DNA of 63,268 nucleotides, taken from positions 1 to 63,268 of the forward strand of contig JAEXUD010000038.1 of assembly GCA_023453025.1 (NCBI GenBank), given 5' to 3'. Origin of the DNA: Bacillota bacterium (GTDB lineage: Bacteria; Bacillota; Clostridia; Tissierellales; Sedimentibacteraceae). Below are positions 26,085-34,953 of the stretch, one piece after another; within the stretch, counting starts at the first letter, position 1, and every line of letters starts with the position of its first letter. The position numbers and the translations under genes are program-made. A model generated the notes under the pieces. It saw nothing but the letters and a program-made list of their open reading frames with translations, was not told the origin of the DNA and did not search any database.

Positions 26085-28058
26085 ATGTCTAAAAGAATTA
26101 TCAGTTTAACTCTATGCATTATGATGATTTTCAGCTTATCATCATGTGCAACAAATACTGTTGAATCAGAAAAGCCTTTGACTTCAGATTCAGCAAATTA
26201 TAAAGCAGGAGAGTATACTGCTTCGGCTAAAGGAAATTTTGGAGAAATCCCTGTAACCGTTTCTTTCAGCGATACAGAAATATTATCTATAACGGTTGGA
26301 GAAAATCAAGAAACTCCTGATATTTCAAAACCAGTTTTTGAGAAACTTCCAAAGCAAATAGTAGAGGGACAAACACTTAAGGTTGATATGATTACAGGAG
26401 CGACTAACTCCAGCAAGGGGTTTTTGGCTGCTGTTGAAGACTGTATCAAGCAGGCGGGCGGAGATATTGAAGCTCTAAAAAATAAAGAAGTTACCAAGAC
26501 TGTCAAAGAAACAATAGAAAAAACCGTTGATGTTGTAGTAATCGGCGGAGGCGGTGCAGGTGTAGCCGCGGCAGCAGCAGCTTCAGAAAACGGAGCTTCG
26601 GTAGTTCTGGTTGAGAAAGGGGCTTCATTAGGCGGAAATACTATTCGTGCCGGCGGAGCATATAATGCCGTAGATTCTGAATTGCAGTCAAATGGGGAAA
26701 TGAAAGAGGCTCTATTAAATGACCTTAAGAATATTTTAGAAGTTGATGAAAACACCTTCGGTGAATATAAAGATACAATTGTTACGTTAAAATCTCAAAT
26801 AAACGAATATATTGAATCCGGTGATACAACAAAGCTCTTTGATTCTCCTGAATTGCATATCTATCATATGTACATAGGGGGACACAGAACAGATAAAAAT
26901 GGGGTTGAAATACATAGCAATTTAGAATTAGCCAAAACACTTGCAAACAATTCATTATCAGCATTAAAATGGGTTGTAAGCCATGACAGCAATCTTAAAA
27001 TAAAAGATGAAATTTCAACGGTACTAGGAGCAATGTGGCCACGTACACATGCTTTGAATGCTAACGTCGGTTCTGGTTTTATAACACCACTCGCTGATTC
27101 AGCAGTTAAAAATGGAGCTGAAATAATGCTTGAGACAAAAGCAGATGAACTGATTTTAAAGGATGGACGAGTTGCCGGAGTAAAAGCAACACAAGCTGAC
27201 GGTACCCCTGTAATACTCAATGCAACTAAAGGCGTTGTAATGGCAACCGGAGGATTTGCGGCAAATGCTGAAATGGTTGCAGAATATAATACCTACTGGC
27301 CGACTATTCCTGAAAACATGAAAAGCACTAACACTGCTAATGCTACAGGAGATGGAATCGTAATGGGAAAAAACGTCGGAGCTAATCTGGTCGGTATGGG
27401 ATTTGCACAATTAATGCCAAGCTCACATCCGGATACGGGCGCTTTATCCGGTGGCGTTTGGGGAAGTGCAGAATCTCAAGTATTCATAAATAAAGAAGGA
27501 AAAAGATTTGTAAACGAATATGCCGAGCGTGATGTCCTCGCAAGCGCTGCACTTGAGCAAACAGATGCTTTATTCTATATTATATGCGACCAGATTACTG
27601 CTGGTAATCCTCAACCGGGAGGTAAAAACGGCTGGGGTGATGTAATAGACGATCTAGTAGCTTCAGGAAGTATATATAGAGCTGATTCTCTTGAAGAGCT
27701 TGCAAAACAAATGGGTGTTCCGGAAGATGTATTTGTACAGGAAATAGAAAAATATAATTCTTATGTAGATAATCAGGCAGATCCTGATTTCCAAAAAACA
27801 AATTTCGGCGGTAGGATTGAAGTTGCTCCGTTCTATGCAACACCTCGCTCCCCGTCTTTACATCACACAATGGGTGGCTTAAATATTAATATCGACGCTC
27901 AGGTGCTTGACGTAAACGGCAATATTATACCAGGTTTCTACGCAGCAGGAGAAGTTACAGGAGGTATCCATGCGGGTAACCGTCTTGGAGGCAATGCGCT
28001 TGCCGATATAATGGTATTTGGAAGAATCGCAGGTGAAAATGCCGCAGCCGGAAAATAA
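26085..28058 (+). CDS. Secreted lipoprotein flavin reductase (FMN-binding plus fumarate-reductase-like FAD domains)
   Basis: The 657-residue protein begins with a lipoprotein signal (IFSLSSC, Cys21), so it is anchored outside the membrane. Residues about 40-125 form an FMN-binding domain with the flavinylation motif MITGATNSS, whose Thr would carry covalent FMN added by ApbE (not encoded here). The rest is a flavocytochrome-c/fumarate-reductase FAD domain (VVVIGGGGAGVAAAAAA near 150, HTMGGLNIN, GNRLGGNALADIMVFGR). Relatives reduce fumarate, urocanate, acrylate or aryl-acrylates as respiratory acceptors. With an adjacent MerR-type sensor, it is likely induced by its own electron acceptor. The proximity to acyl-CoA and Mo genes may reflect a shared substrate class. 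Confidence 0.9.
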   Translation: MSKRIISLTLCIMMIFSLSSCATNTVESEKPLTSDSANYKAGEYTASAKGNFGEIPVTVSFSDTEILSITVGENQETPDISKPVFEKLPKQIVEGQTLKVDMITGATNSSKGFLAAVEDCIKQAGGDIEALKNKEVTKTVKETIEKTVDVVVIGGGGAGVAAAAAASENGASVVLVEKGASLGGNTIRAGGAYNAVDSELQSNGEMKEALLNDLKNILEVDENTFGEYKDTIVTLKSQINEYIESGDTTKLFDSPELHIYHMYIGGHRTDKNGVEIHSNLELAKTLANNSLSALKWVVSHDSNLKIKDEISTVLGAMWPRTHALNANVGSGFITPLADSAVKNGAEIMLETKADELILKDGRVAGVKATQADGTPVILNATKGVVMATGGFAANAEMVAEYNTYWPTIPENMKSTNTANATGDGIVMGKNVGANLVGMGFAQLMPSSHPDTGALSGGVWGSAESQVFINKEGKRFVNEYAERDVLASAALEQTDALFYIICDQITAGNPQPGGKNGWGDVIDDLVASGSIYRADSLEELAKQMGVPEDVFVQEIEKYNSYVDNQADPDFQKTNFGGRIEVAPFYATPRSPSLHHTMGGLNINIDAQVLDVNGNIIPGFYAAGEVTGGIHAGNRLGGNALADIMVFGRIAGENAAAGK

Positions 28059-28076
28059 ATAAAATACACAAATATC

Positions 28077-28107
28077 AGAGCTATTGGAATTTGCCCAATA
28101 GCTCTTT
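28077..28107 (+). terminator. Intrinsic terminator after flavoenzyme gene
   Basis: AGAGCTATTGG (28077-28087) and CCAATAGCTCT (28095-28105) form a perfect 11-bp stem with a 7-base loop, 18 bases after the flavoenzyme stop. It is followed by TT and a pyrimidine-rich stretch. The remaining bases up to 28299 hold no feature I can support. Confidence 0.75.
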
Positions 28108-28299
28108 ACCTTCCGTTATGCTATAGATATATCATTACAATAATTTATATAAAATAACATGAATTATTTACAGAAAGAAACATAAGAAATGAGTCGCTAA
28201 GTCTATCCTGCGATAAGGCGCAAAGTGCAGAATACAACTATTATTAATAATGTATGATTAAATAAGAGCATCTAATAGTCATACAAGAACAATGTTTCA

Positions 28300-29181
28300 T
28301 CAGTTTTCTATATGCTTTAATATATTTTTTAATTTGTCGCCTTCAAACATGTACTTTTCATTGCAGAAGTGACAAACAGTCTCGATTTTCCCGTCATCTT
28401 CTACCAATTGTCTCAAGTCTTCTTTGCCCAGCGTCATCAGTGCCTGCTCCATACGTTCCCAGGAACAGTCGCATATGAATTCAACAGGTATTTTATCTGT
28501 TATTTCCAATTCAAACTCGGAAAAAAGAGTTTTAGCTATATTTTCAACATTATCATTGTTATCAAAATAATCAGAAACAGATTTTAAATTATTTAATGTG
28601 TTTTCCAGCCTATTTAAATCTTCTTCTTCAATAAATGGCAGCGTTTGAACAATAAAACCTCCTGCAGATTTAATGCTGTAATCTCTGTCCACTAAGACAC
28701 CCAATGCCACTGCGGAATTTTGCTGCTCTGAAAGCCAATAATACATTGCAATATCTTCACCTATTTCTCCGGTAACAATATCCGTACTCCCCACATATGG
28801 TTCTCTCATGCAAATATCCATCATTACTGTAACCTTGCCATTTAATCCAACAGCACCGCCCACATCAAGCTTTCCGTTTAATTTTAAAGGTAAATCAACA
28901 TTTGGATTGTCTACATAACCTTTGATGTGACCGCTGTTGTCTGATACCGTCAAAATTGTTCCAATGGGACCTCCCCCGTTTATATTGATGGTAAGCTTAT
29001 CATTTTCATTTTTCATCATGTACCCCATCATAAGCCCTGCCGTCAAAGTCCTTCCCAATGCTGCCGAAGCCGTAGGTGTTGTATTGTGACGCTTCCTTGC
29101 TTCCTCAACTATTTCTGTTGATTTGACCATAAAAAGTCTGAAGGTTTGTTTTTTATCTATTGCTCTTATCATGTAATCCAT
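28300..29181 (-). CDS. hslO: Hsp33 redox-regulated chaperone
   Basis: The 293-residue protein matches Hsp33 along its length: the N-terminal domain with LGRTLTAGLMMGYMM and NGGGPIGTILTVSD, and the C-terminal zinc switch CDC followed 27 residues later by CHFC (C-x-C ... C-x2-C). Under oxidative stress the four cysteines release zinc and form disulfides, which activates holdase function in the cytoplasm. AAAGGA precedes ATG 29181 by eight bases; the upstream ATG of the longer frame has no site. It is followed by no partner and preceded by a methyltransferase gene on the same strand. Confidence 0.95.
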   Translation of the reverse strand: MDYMIRAIDKKQTFRLFMVKSTEIVEEARKRHNTTPTASAALGRTLTAGLMMGYMMKNENDKLTININGGGPIGTILTVSDNSGHIKGYVDNPNVDLPLKLNGKLDVGGAVGLNGKVTVMMDICMREPYVGSTDIVTGEIGEDIAMYYWLSEQQNSAVALGVLVDRDYSIKSAGGFIVQTLPFIEEEDLNRLENTLNNLKSVSDYFDNNDNVENIAKTLFSEFELEITDKIPVEFICDCSWERMEQALMTLGKEDLRQLVEDDGKIETVCHFCNEKYMFEGDKLKNILKHIEN

Positions 29182-29235
29182 AGTTATTTCCTTTCTAATG
29201 CTATTAATTCTTCGTCCTGAGCTCATGAGAAAAAT

Positions 29236-29961
29236 TCATTTTTTAGCACAGAACACTGCTCTCAAGGATTCTTCCTTTAATAAATTTTCATTATAATCGT
29301 CATATATTTCAATATCTCTGAAGCCCGTTTCAATTAATAAACGTTTAACATTTTCAGCCTTATGTATATATTGTGTCTGAATTTCATTGATTCTGGCATA
29401 TTTATTATACAAATCTTTTATAAAAAAATTTATCTCTATATTTACAGCGTAATTTTGTTCATCTTTTGTATTTTCCCACACATAAAAAATTTCACCATCA
29501 TCATATACATAAGTGTCATTGAACAAACTATCATATTTGTACTCTGTACTCATATCAAAAATAAATTTCGAATTTTCATTTAAATGATTATATACATTAT
29601 TAAAAAAACTTCTCGCTTGATTTTCTGTAATATAATTGATTCCATCACAGCAGCATATGGCAGCATCAAATTTATCATCTATCTTAAAGTTTGTCATGTC
29701 CATATTGAGAAGCTTAACCCCCGGACTTCTGCCAAGCTTTTCATAGGCTCTCATAAGCATGTCCTCAGAAAGGTCAAAGGCAGTGATCTTGTAATTATTT
29801 TCTGCCAATAGACGAGTTATACTGCCTGTTCCGCATGCCGCCTCCAAAATATTTCTGCCGCCTGCCCTATTTATTATGAAGGATGTCCACTTTCCATAAT
29901 CAATGTCATACATAAGCAAATCATAAATTTGCGAAAATTCTTTATAGCTTTTATTAAGCAT
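29236..29961 (-). CDS. Class I SAM-dependent methyltransferase
   Basis: A 241-residue methyltransferase with SAM motif I ILEAACGTGSITRLL near residue 38, the acidic AFDLSEDML loop near 60 and CCCDGINYI near 105. The start region (FSQIYDLLMYDIDYGKW) is typical of small methyltransferases of the YodH/BioC-like kind in Firmicutes. The substrate is unknown. It begins right after the SASP gene (one base between) and sits ten bases before... the Hsp33 region, so the three genes may form one transcription unit without an obvious shared function. Confidence 0.85.
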   Translation of the reverse strand: MLNKSYKEFSQIYDLLMYDIDYGKWTSFIINRAGGRNILEAACGTGSITRLLAENNYKITAFDLSEDMLMRAYEKLGRSPGVKLLNMDMTNFKIDDKFDAAICCCDGINYITENQARSFFNNVYNHLNENSKFIFDMSTEYKYDSLFNDTYVYDDGEIFYVWENTKDEQNYAVNIEINFFIKDLYNKYARINEIQTQYIHKAENVKRLLIETGFRDIEIYDDYNENLLKEESLRAVFCAKK

Positions 29962-29962
29962 T

Positions 29963-30157
29963 TTATTTTTTCCTTTTCTTTTTCTTTGCGGTCATCAATC
30001 CGCCGATTCTGCCTGTTTCCTTGGCAGTAAGACCTCCCCACCCAAGCTCTTTGACTTTATCCATCAAACCTATTTCTTTTGCTATTTCCAGCTTCATCAA
30101 ATCATCAGGTGTAAGTTCCTTAACCTTTTTTTCTTTCTTTTGTTTTTTTTCTGCCAT
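29963..30157 (-). CDS. Small acid-soluble spore protein, alpha/beta-like, lysine-rich tails
   Basis: The core of this 64-residue protein (LEIAKEIGLMDKV, then GWGGLTAKETGRIGG) follows the DNA-binding pattern of alpha/beta-type small acid-soluble spore proteins, which coat and protect spore DNA. The Lys-rich N-terminus (EKKQKKEKK) and C-terminus (KKKKRKK) are unusual for this family and add strong positive charge. GGAGGG lies five bases before ATG 30157, which I prefer to the upstream ATG at 30169. It is good evidence that the organism forms spores. The neighbours do not suggest a special role. Confidence 0.75.
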   Translation of the reverse strand: MAEKKQKKEKKVKELTPDDLMKLEIAKEIGLMDKVKELGWGGLTAKETGRIGGLMTAKKKKRKK

Positions 30158-30207
30158 AATTCCCTCCATACTATCGTTATGAGTTATTATGGTTGAAAAA
30201 GCATAAA

Positions 30208-30348
30208 TTATTCCTGTTTTTCCCTTTTAGTCAGCAAAATTACCTTTATTTCTCTTAATGCCATTAGAATTTTGTTTAATGTATATTGAATACTTATCAA
30301 TATTATAAAAAACATGACAACAAGAATTATTTTTATTTGTAAATTCAT
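30208..30348 (-). CDS. Small membrane protein of 46 residues
   Basis: An ORF with AGGAGTG six bases before its ATG begins inside the stop codon of the MFS gene (ATGA overlap), so it is probably translated by coupling. It has one hydrophobic helix near the N-terminus (KIILVVMFFIILISI) followed by a basic, helical tail (LREIKVILLTKREK). This is typical of small single-pass proteins. I do not recognise a family. It may assist the MFS transporter whose gene it overlaps. Confidence 0.6.
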   Translation of the reverse strand: MNLQIKIILVVMFFIILISIQYTLNKILMALREIKVILLTKREKQE

Positions 30349-31535
30349 ATATTCACTCCTGTACTATCAGTTTTATACTGCCTTAAGTTTATGATGCATA
30401 TAACTGAGCTTATAAAAAATACAATTGATGTTGCTATAAATGGCAATGAGCTTCCCAGTTCATAAATAAATCCGGAAAATAATGCTCCAAAGATCATACC
30501 TACTGCTCTTACAGAATTAAATATCCCTGATATTAGACCGCTTGTTTTTGAATCCTGGTCTCTGGTAATTATATCCTGTTGTATAGGCAGATATATTGCG
30601 TTAAACATAAAAAATATGATATTTCCTATAAAAAAAGGATATAATGTAGGTATAAACGGCACTGCAAGAGATGAAAAACCACATAAAAGCAAAACAGCTA
30701 TGAGAGATTTTCTGGCATCAGTGTGTTTTTCTATATAGAAATTAACTGTAAAATTAACTGTCAATGTTACAATTCCAATTATTGCTTTAATAATTCCGTT
30801 GTAAGACGAAGGCAAACCCAGTACATCCTTCAAATAATAGTTAAATGCATTGTCATAAGCAGTCGTTGCAAGGCTTGTTAAAAATACTGCCATCAAAAAT
30901 GTCACTAATATCTTAGGCATTTCACCCATTATTTCATTATAGGCTCTAAATGGATTCAAGGACATTCCTGAGGTAAATTTGGTTTCTAAATACTGTTCAT
31001 CTATCAGTAAATACGTTAAAATTCCACTTAAAACAATTGCAGATGACTGAAACATAAACACTGCATTTATTGAGTAATTTCCCAGAATACCACCGGCAAA
31101 ATATCCGAACGCCGCACCTACTGAGTTAAATGCCACATAATAGTTCATATAGCGTCCTCTGTTGTCCTTATCGGTCAGATTTACAAGGTATGCAAGACTG
31201 CAGACAAAGACTCCGGCACTGAAAAACCCGCCGATTAATCTTGCTGCAATGGTCATGACCACTGAATTTGTCATTCCAAATAATAATTGCGTCAACCCGT
31301 ATATAGGTCCATTAATGGCAATTACTTTAATATGACCATACCTGTCTCCTATTGTGCCCCATATTAAAGAGCCAAAGAAATAGCAAAGTGACATTGCCGC
31401 AAATGAAACTCCAAACAAATAATCCTCAAACCCCTTTTCAATAAACATGGTCGGAGTCACCGGATGTCCCATATTGCACAATATAGAAAATATTCCGAAA
31501 AATATTAATAATCTATTGATTGAAGCTTTTTTCAA
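30345..31535 (-). CDS. MFS transporter (drug:H+ antiporter type)
   Basis: A 396-residue protein with about 12 membrane segments. The loop GTIGDRYGHIKVI between helices 2 and 3 is the MFS signature and GYFAGGILGNYS lies in helix 5, as in 12-helix multidrug exporters. The substrate is unknown. It is the first gene of a two-gene unit with the 46-residue membrane protein. No regulator adjoins it. The neighbouring genes on both sides (SASP, histidine kinase) give no clue. Confidence 0.85.
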   Translation of the reverse strand: MKKASINRLLIFFGIFSILCNMGHPVTPTMFIEKGFEDYLFGVSFAAMSLCYFFGSLIWGTIGDRYGHIKVIAINGPIYGLTQLLFGMTNSVVMTIAARLIGGFFSAGVFVCSLAYLVNLTDKDNRGRYMNYYVAFNSVGAAFGYFAGGILGNYSINAVFMFQSSAIVLSGILTYLLIDEQYLETKFTSGMSLNPFRAYNEIMGEMPKILVTFLMAVFLTSLATTAYDNAFNYYLKDVLGLPSSYNGIIKAIIGIVTLTVNFTVNFYIEKHTDARKSLIAVLLLCGFSSLAVPFIPTLYPFFIGNIIFFMFNAIYLPIQQDIITRDQDSKTSGLISGIFNSVRAVGMIFGALFSGFIYELGSSLPFIATSIVFFISSVICIINLRQYKTDSTGVNI

Positions 31536-31637
31536 TTTATCCTCCGGTCAAAACTGATTGTTGACAAAACTATACCTTAAAAATACATAATTATCAAGTA
31601 AATAGCTAAAATAATTTAAATAATGACACTTAACTTA

Positions 31638-33356
31638 TCATTCATATATATCAGAAAACTCAACATTAAGCATTTCAATTTTATTATCTGTGTTGACAGT
31701 GAACTCCACGGATCCTGTACCATCTAAAGTACTTACAGGAAGCTCAATTTTAAATGTGCTGCCTTTTCCTATTTCACTGTCAACACTTATCTTTCCCCCA
31801 TGAAGTTCAACCATCGATTTAACGAGAGACAATCCAATTCCACTGCCTTCAGCTTTTCTGGCAAGTGACTTATCAGCTTGGTAATATCTGCTGAATATGC
31901 CCTCCATATGTTCCTTATCTATGCCTATTCCTGTATCCCTTACAGAAATTTCAACTCTATCTTTCTTATCATATATGTTGATATATATCTTGCTGTTATT
32001 ATTTGAAAATTTAACTGCATTGGATATAAGGTTTAAAATTATCCTTTCAATCATAATTGGGTCACATGCTATAATTTTATCTTCAACATCAGTGTCGAAT
32101 ATTATTCTTATACTTTTTAATTTTACATAGTCCTTTACTGACTCAACAATAGTTTCAACAACTTCAACAATATTTTTATTGATTAGATTAGGTTTTAAAA
32201 ATCCTGAATTTGTTTTTGATAAATCTACTATATTGTTTATTAGTTTCGCAAGCCTGTAACAATTTTGTTTTATATTTTTGTTATAATTAATCAACCTTTC
32301 TTTATCTATTAAATCCTGGTTCAAATATACATCCATTAATTGGTTTGCAGAAAAAATCACATTTAGTGGTGTTCTTAACTCATGGGAAACATTGGTGTAT
32401 ATTTCGTCTTGAATCTTTAAAAATTTTTCTGTCTTACGTCTTGATTCTTCTTCAGCCGTAATATCTTTGAACAATACAGCAACATTAGAATTGCTTTTAT
32501 CGATTTTAAAAGCATGAACACTGTACCAACGTTTTAATGCCTTTGATTTCATAACAAAACGTAATGATTCACCCGATCTGTCAACTTCGCTGTATATATC
32601 CAGCCAGAACTCTTCAACTTTAGGAACTAATTCACTTATCATTCTTCCTGTTGCATTTTTTAGGCCTGTTTGTAGTTCGAATGCAGGGTTGACTTCCATA
32701 AGCTTATAATCGACCGGCTTTCCAAATGAATTATATACCATATCTATAATACAAAAACCTTCATCAATAAAGTTTAAAAGAAATTGATACTTCGTGTTGG
32801 TTTTATTATGTAGTTCCTCTTCTAAACGTGCTTTTTCAAATAATTCGTAATTTTCTAATTCTTTTGATATTAAATAAGCGATAGTCTTAACAAATTCAAT
32901 CAAGTCTTCACTAAAAGCTTGTACATCATAATAGTTTAAAAAAACAACACCCTTTATTGCACTTTTGTAAAATAATGGTATAATTATTACCGATCTAATA
33001 CCAAATTTAAATATATATTTCTTGTTAGTATTAATAATATAATTAAAAGTATCTTTGATAAAAACAGGTTCATTTGTTTTAATAGACAATAATGTACGGC
33101 ATAAATCAGTATCATTAATCGGCTTGCCTATAATATCATCTGGAAATCCATTAACATAATTTACAATCCAGTTATTATCTTTTCTGATTGAAATTGCTGC
33201 CGTTTCACATTCAACAGCTTTTGAGCAGCAGATTAATAGTCTGTTCATCATATCTTTAAAATCTAAATTTGAATTGATAAGTTCTCTTATTTGAATTATA
33301 GTATTATTGTATTCTTGATATTTATTTTGTTTATTGGTGTATTTATATTTTTCCAA
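31638..33356 (-). CDS. Sensor histidine kinase (GAF-PAS-HisKA-HATPase)
   Basis: The 572-residue protein has a GAF-like domain (about residues 20-165), a PAS domain (about 190-300, with FCIIDMVYNSFGKPVDYKL), a HisKA dimerisation helix with the phosphorylated His in NVSHELRTPLNV near 320, and a HATPase domain with the N box (LISNAVKFSNN), G1 (DTGIGI) and G2 (GSGIGLSLVKS) motifs. It has no membrane segment, so it senses a cytoplasmic signal. No response regulator gene adjoins it, so it is an orphan kinase; in spore formers such kinases often feed the Spo0 phosphorelay, but that is inference here. Confidence 0.92.
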   Translation of the reverse strand: MEKYKYTNKQNKYQEYNNTIIQIRELINSNLDFKDMMNRLLICCSKAVECETAAISIRKDNNWIVNYVNGFPDDIIGKPINDTDLCRTLLSIKTNEPVFIKDTFNYIINTNKKYIFKFGIRSVIIIPLFYKSAIKGVVFLNYYDVQAFSEDLIEFVKTIAYLISKELENYELFEKARLEEELHNKTNTKYQFLLNFIDEGFCIIDMVYNSFGKPVDYKLMEVNPAFELQTGLKNATGRMISELVPKVEEFWLDIYSEVDRSGESLRFVMKSKALKRWYSVHAFKIDKSNSNVAVLFKDITAEEESRRKTEKFLKIQDEIYTNVSHELRTPLNVIFSANQLMDVYLNQDLIDKERLINYNKNIKQNCYRLAKLINNIVDLSKTNSGFLKPNLINKNIVEVVETIVESVKDYVKLKSIRIIFDTDVEDKIIACDPIMIERIILNLISNAVKFSNNNSKIYINIYDKKDRVEISVRDTGIGIDKEHMEGIFSRYYQADKSLARKAEGSGIGLSLVKSMVELHGGKISVDSEIGKGSTFKIELPVSTLDGTGSVEFTVNTDNKIEMLNVEFSDIYE

Positions 33357-33456
33357 CTACCTATCCCCTTAGTAATTCTAGTCCTCAGTTTATATTCTTA
33401 TAAAAAAATGCAACAATACATTATAAATTAAATAATATAATTTGTAAACTTTATTT

Positions 33457-33489
33457 TTTACGACATTTTTTGATAATTTACGATATTTT
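33457..33489. repeat. Tandem near-direct repeat upstream of the kinase gene
   Basis: TTTACGACATTTT (33457-33469) and TTTACGATATTTT (33477-33489) differ by one base and are spaced 20 bases start to start, two helical turns, as regulator sites often are. The reverse complement (ATGTCGTAAA) resembles a Spo0A box with a mismatch. The rest of the 330-base gap 33357-33686 is AT-rich and holds no gene; CTTTCACGAAAG near 33520 is a short palindrome of unknown meaning. Confidence 0.35.
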
Positions 33490-33652
33490 ATTATTAGATA
33501 TATCATTCTTTTAACGCTTTCACGAAAGAGTAACACATTGTCAATAAGATAAAAGTAAATTGTAAGGCTGTAATAATAGCTATATTTCTATTTTAAGTTT
33601 TCATTGGAGAAATTGCTGAATTTATGTGATAAGTTTTTGGGGAATATTCCTC

Positions 33653-33676
33653 AAAAAAAGAGCCTATCGGCTCTTT
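33653..33676 (-). terminator. Intrinsic terminator of the TetR-kinase-like-MFS resistance operon
   Basis: AAAGAGCC and GGCTCTTT (33657-33676, 4-base loop) form a GC-rich stem followed on the minus strand by a T-run. It lies ten bases after the MFS stop at 33687. An almost identical stem occurs at 41926-41945. Confidence 0.85.
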
Positions 33677-33686
33677 ATAGATTTAT

Positions 33687-34946
33687 CTATTTCTCCTTTA
33701 ATTGCATTTTCGACAGCGATATTAAGAAAAAGACTGATGTCAGCATGGTCAGCAGTGTGGTAAACAGCATCGTCCAATGAACCGCAGTCTTTTCAAGAAT
33801 TAACCCGTAAAGCAAGGCACCCAGCGGCATGCCTCCCTTGGTTATCATGCCGACTATTGAGAATATGCGGGACATATATTCATTTGGTGTAGCTGTTTGA
33901 ATATATGTCTGCACCGGAATGTGTATGAGCATAAGCACGGCACTTAAGAAGCAGACAACAACCGCAAGCAATAAAAAGAATGTCATTGTATCATTTCCAA
34001 AAAACTGTATGCTCAGCGGAAACAGCAGTGTCGTAAATAAAACCAGAATAACCACCATCAGGCTGCAGCCTATGGTCAATGATTTTCTAAACTGTACACT
34101 TCTGCCGAACAATGCAGCCACAAGGATGCTGCCCAATAAGGCACCGAGGATAATAACCATTTGAAGATATCCATACTGTATGTCAGAATATCTCAGGCTT
34201 TTGCGGAAGAACACAGGCATTACCACATTGAAAATCGGCTGAACCAGGGCAAAAGTAATCAAAAAGTAAACACACAGCTTTCCGATGATTTTATTATCCA
34301 GTATAAACCTGATGCCATCAGTCAGATCGGATAACAATCCGGTGGTATTCTCATTTGTTTCGCTCTTTACATGCCGGTATGAAATTAACATTTCACTTAA
34401 TGCAGACATAAGGAAGGATATTCCGTTAAGGAAAAACAGCACTGTAACACCAATACCGGCGTATAACATTGAGCCTATTGCAGAACCCAGCAAAACGGAT
34501 ATCGTCCTTAGCGCTGAAATACCGGAGTTCACTTTTGTCAGTTGTGACTGCTCGACAATTTGCGGTACCATCCCTTTAGTAGCGGGATCAAAAAGTCCGT
34601 TCAGCGCAGCAATTAATATTTGTGCAATCAGCAATACCGTCAGATTTATCCAATGAAAATACGAGCAGGCAAACAGTAGCAGAACAACACCTGCACTGGC
34701 AAAATCTGTTGCAACCATAATGGTCTTTCGGTTGAACCTGTCGCCAAACACTCCGGCCAGAGGATAAACCAATACTGTGGCCAAGGACAGAAATGAATAT
34801 AAGCCTACCGTAGCAGCCGAACCTCCCATATCAATGATGTACAGGGGCATGACGATCATTTGGATGCTTGCACCCATATCAGATACACCTCTGCCAAGTA
34901 AAAGCAGCACAAGGCTTTTGTTGATTTTTTTCCTTGAATTCTTCAT
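33687..34946 (-). CDS. MFS transporter, drug efflux (MefA/DHA3-like)
   Basis: A 419-residue, about 12-helix MFS protein. The N-terminal GRGVSDMGASIQMIVMPLYI and the helix 2-3 loop GVFGDRFNRKTIMV resemble macrolide-efflux (DHA3) pumps. It starts eight bases after the stop of the rifampicin-phosphotransferase-like gene and lies downstream of a TetR gene, so the three form one operon. It probably exports the compound that the regulator senses. A terminator follows at 33653-33676. Confidence 0.87.
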   Translation of the reverse strand: MKNSRKKINKSLVLLLLGRGVSDMGASIQMIVMPLYIIDMGGSAATVGLYSFLSLATVLVYPLAGVFGDRFNRKTIMVATDFASAGVVLLLFACSYFHWINLTVLLIAQILIAALNGLFDPATKGMVPQIVEQSQLTKVNSGISALRTISVLLGSAIGSMLYAGIGVTVLFFLNGISFLMSALSEMLISYRHVKSETNENTTGLLSDLTDGIRFILDNKIIGKLCVYFLITFALVQPIFNVVMPVFFRKSLRYSDIQYGYLQMVIILGALLGSILVAALFGRSVQFRKSLTIGCSLMVVILVLFTTLLFPLSIQFFGNDTMTFFLLLAVVVCFLSAVLMLIHIPVQTYIQTATPNEYMSRIFSIVGMITKGGMPLGALLYGLILEKTAVHWTMLFTTLLTMLTSVFFLISLSKMQLKEK

Positions 34947-34953
34947 GAAGCAC

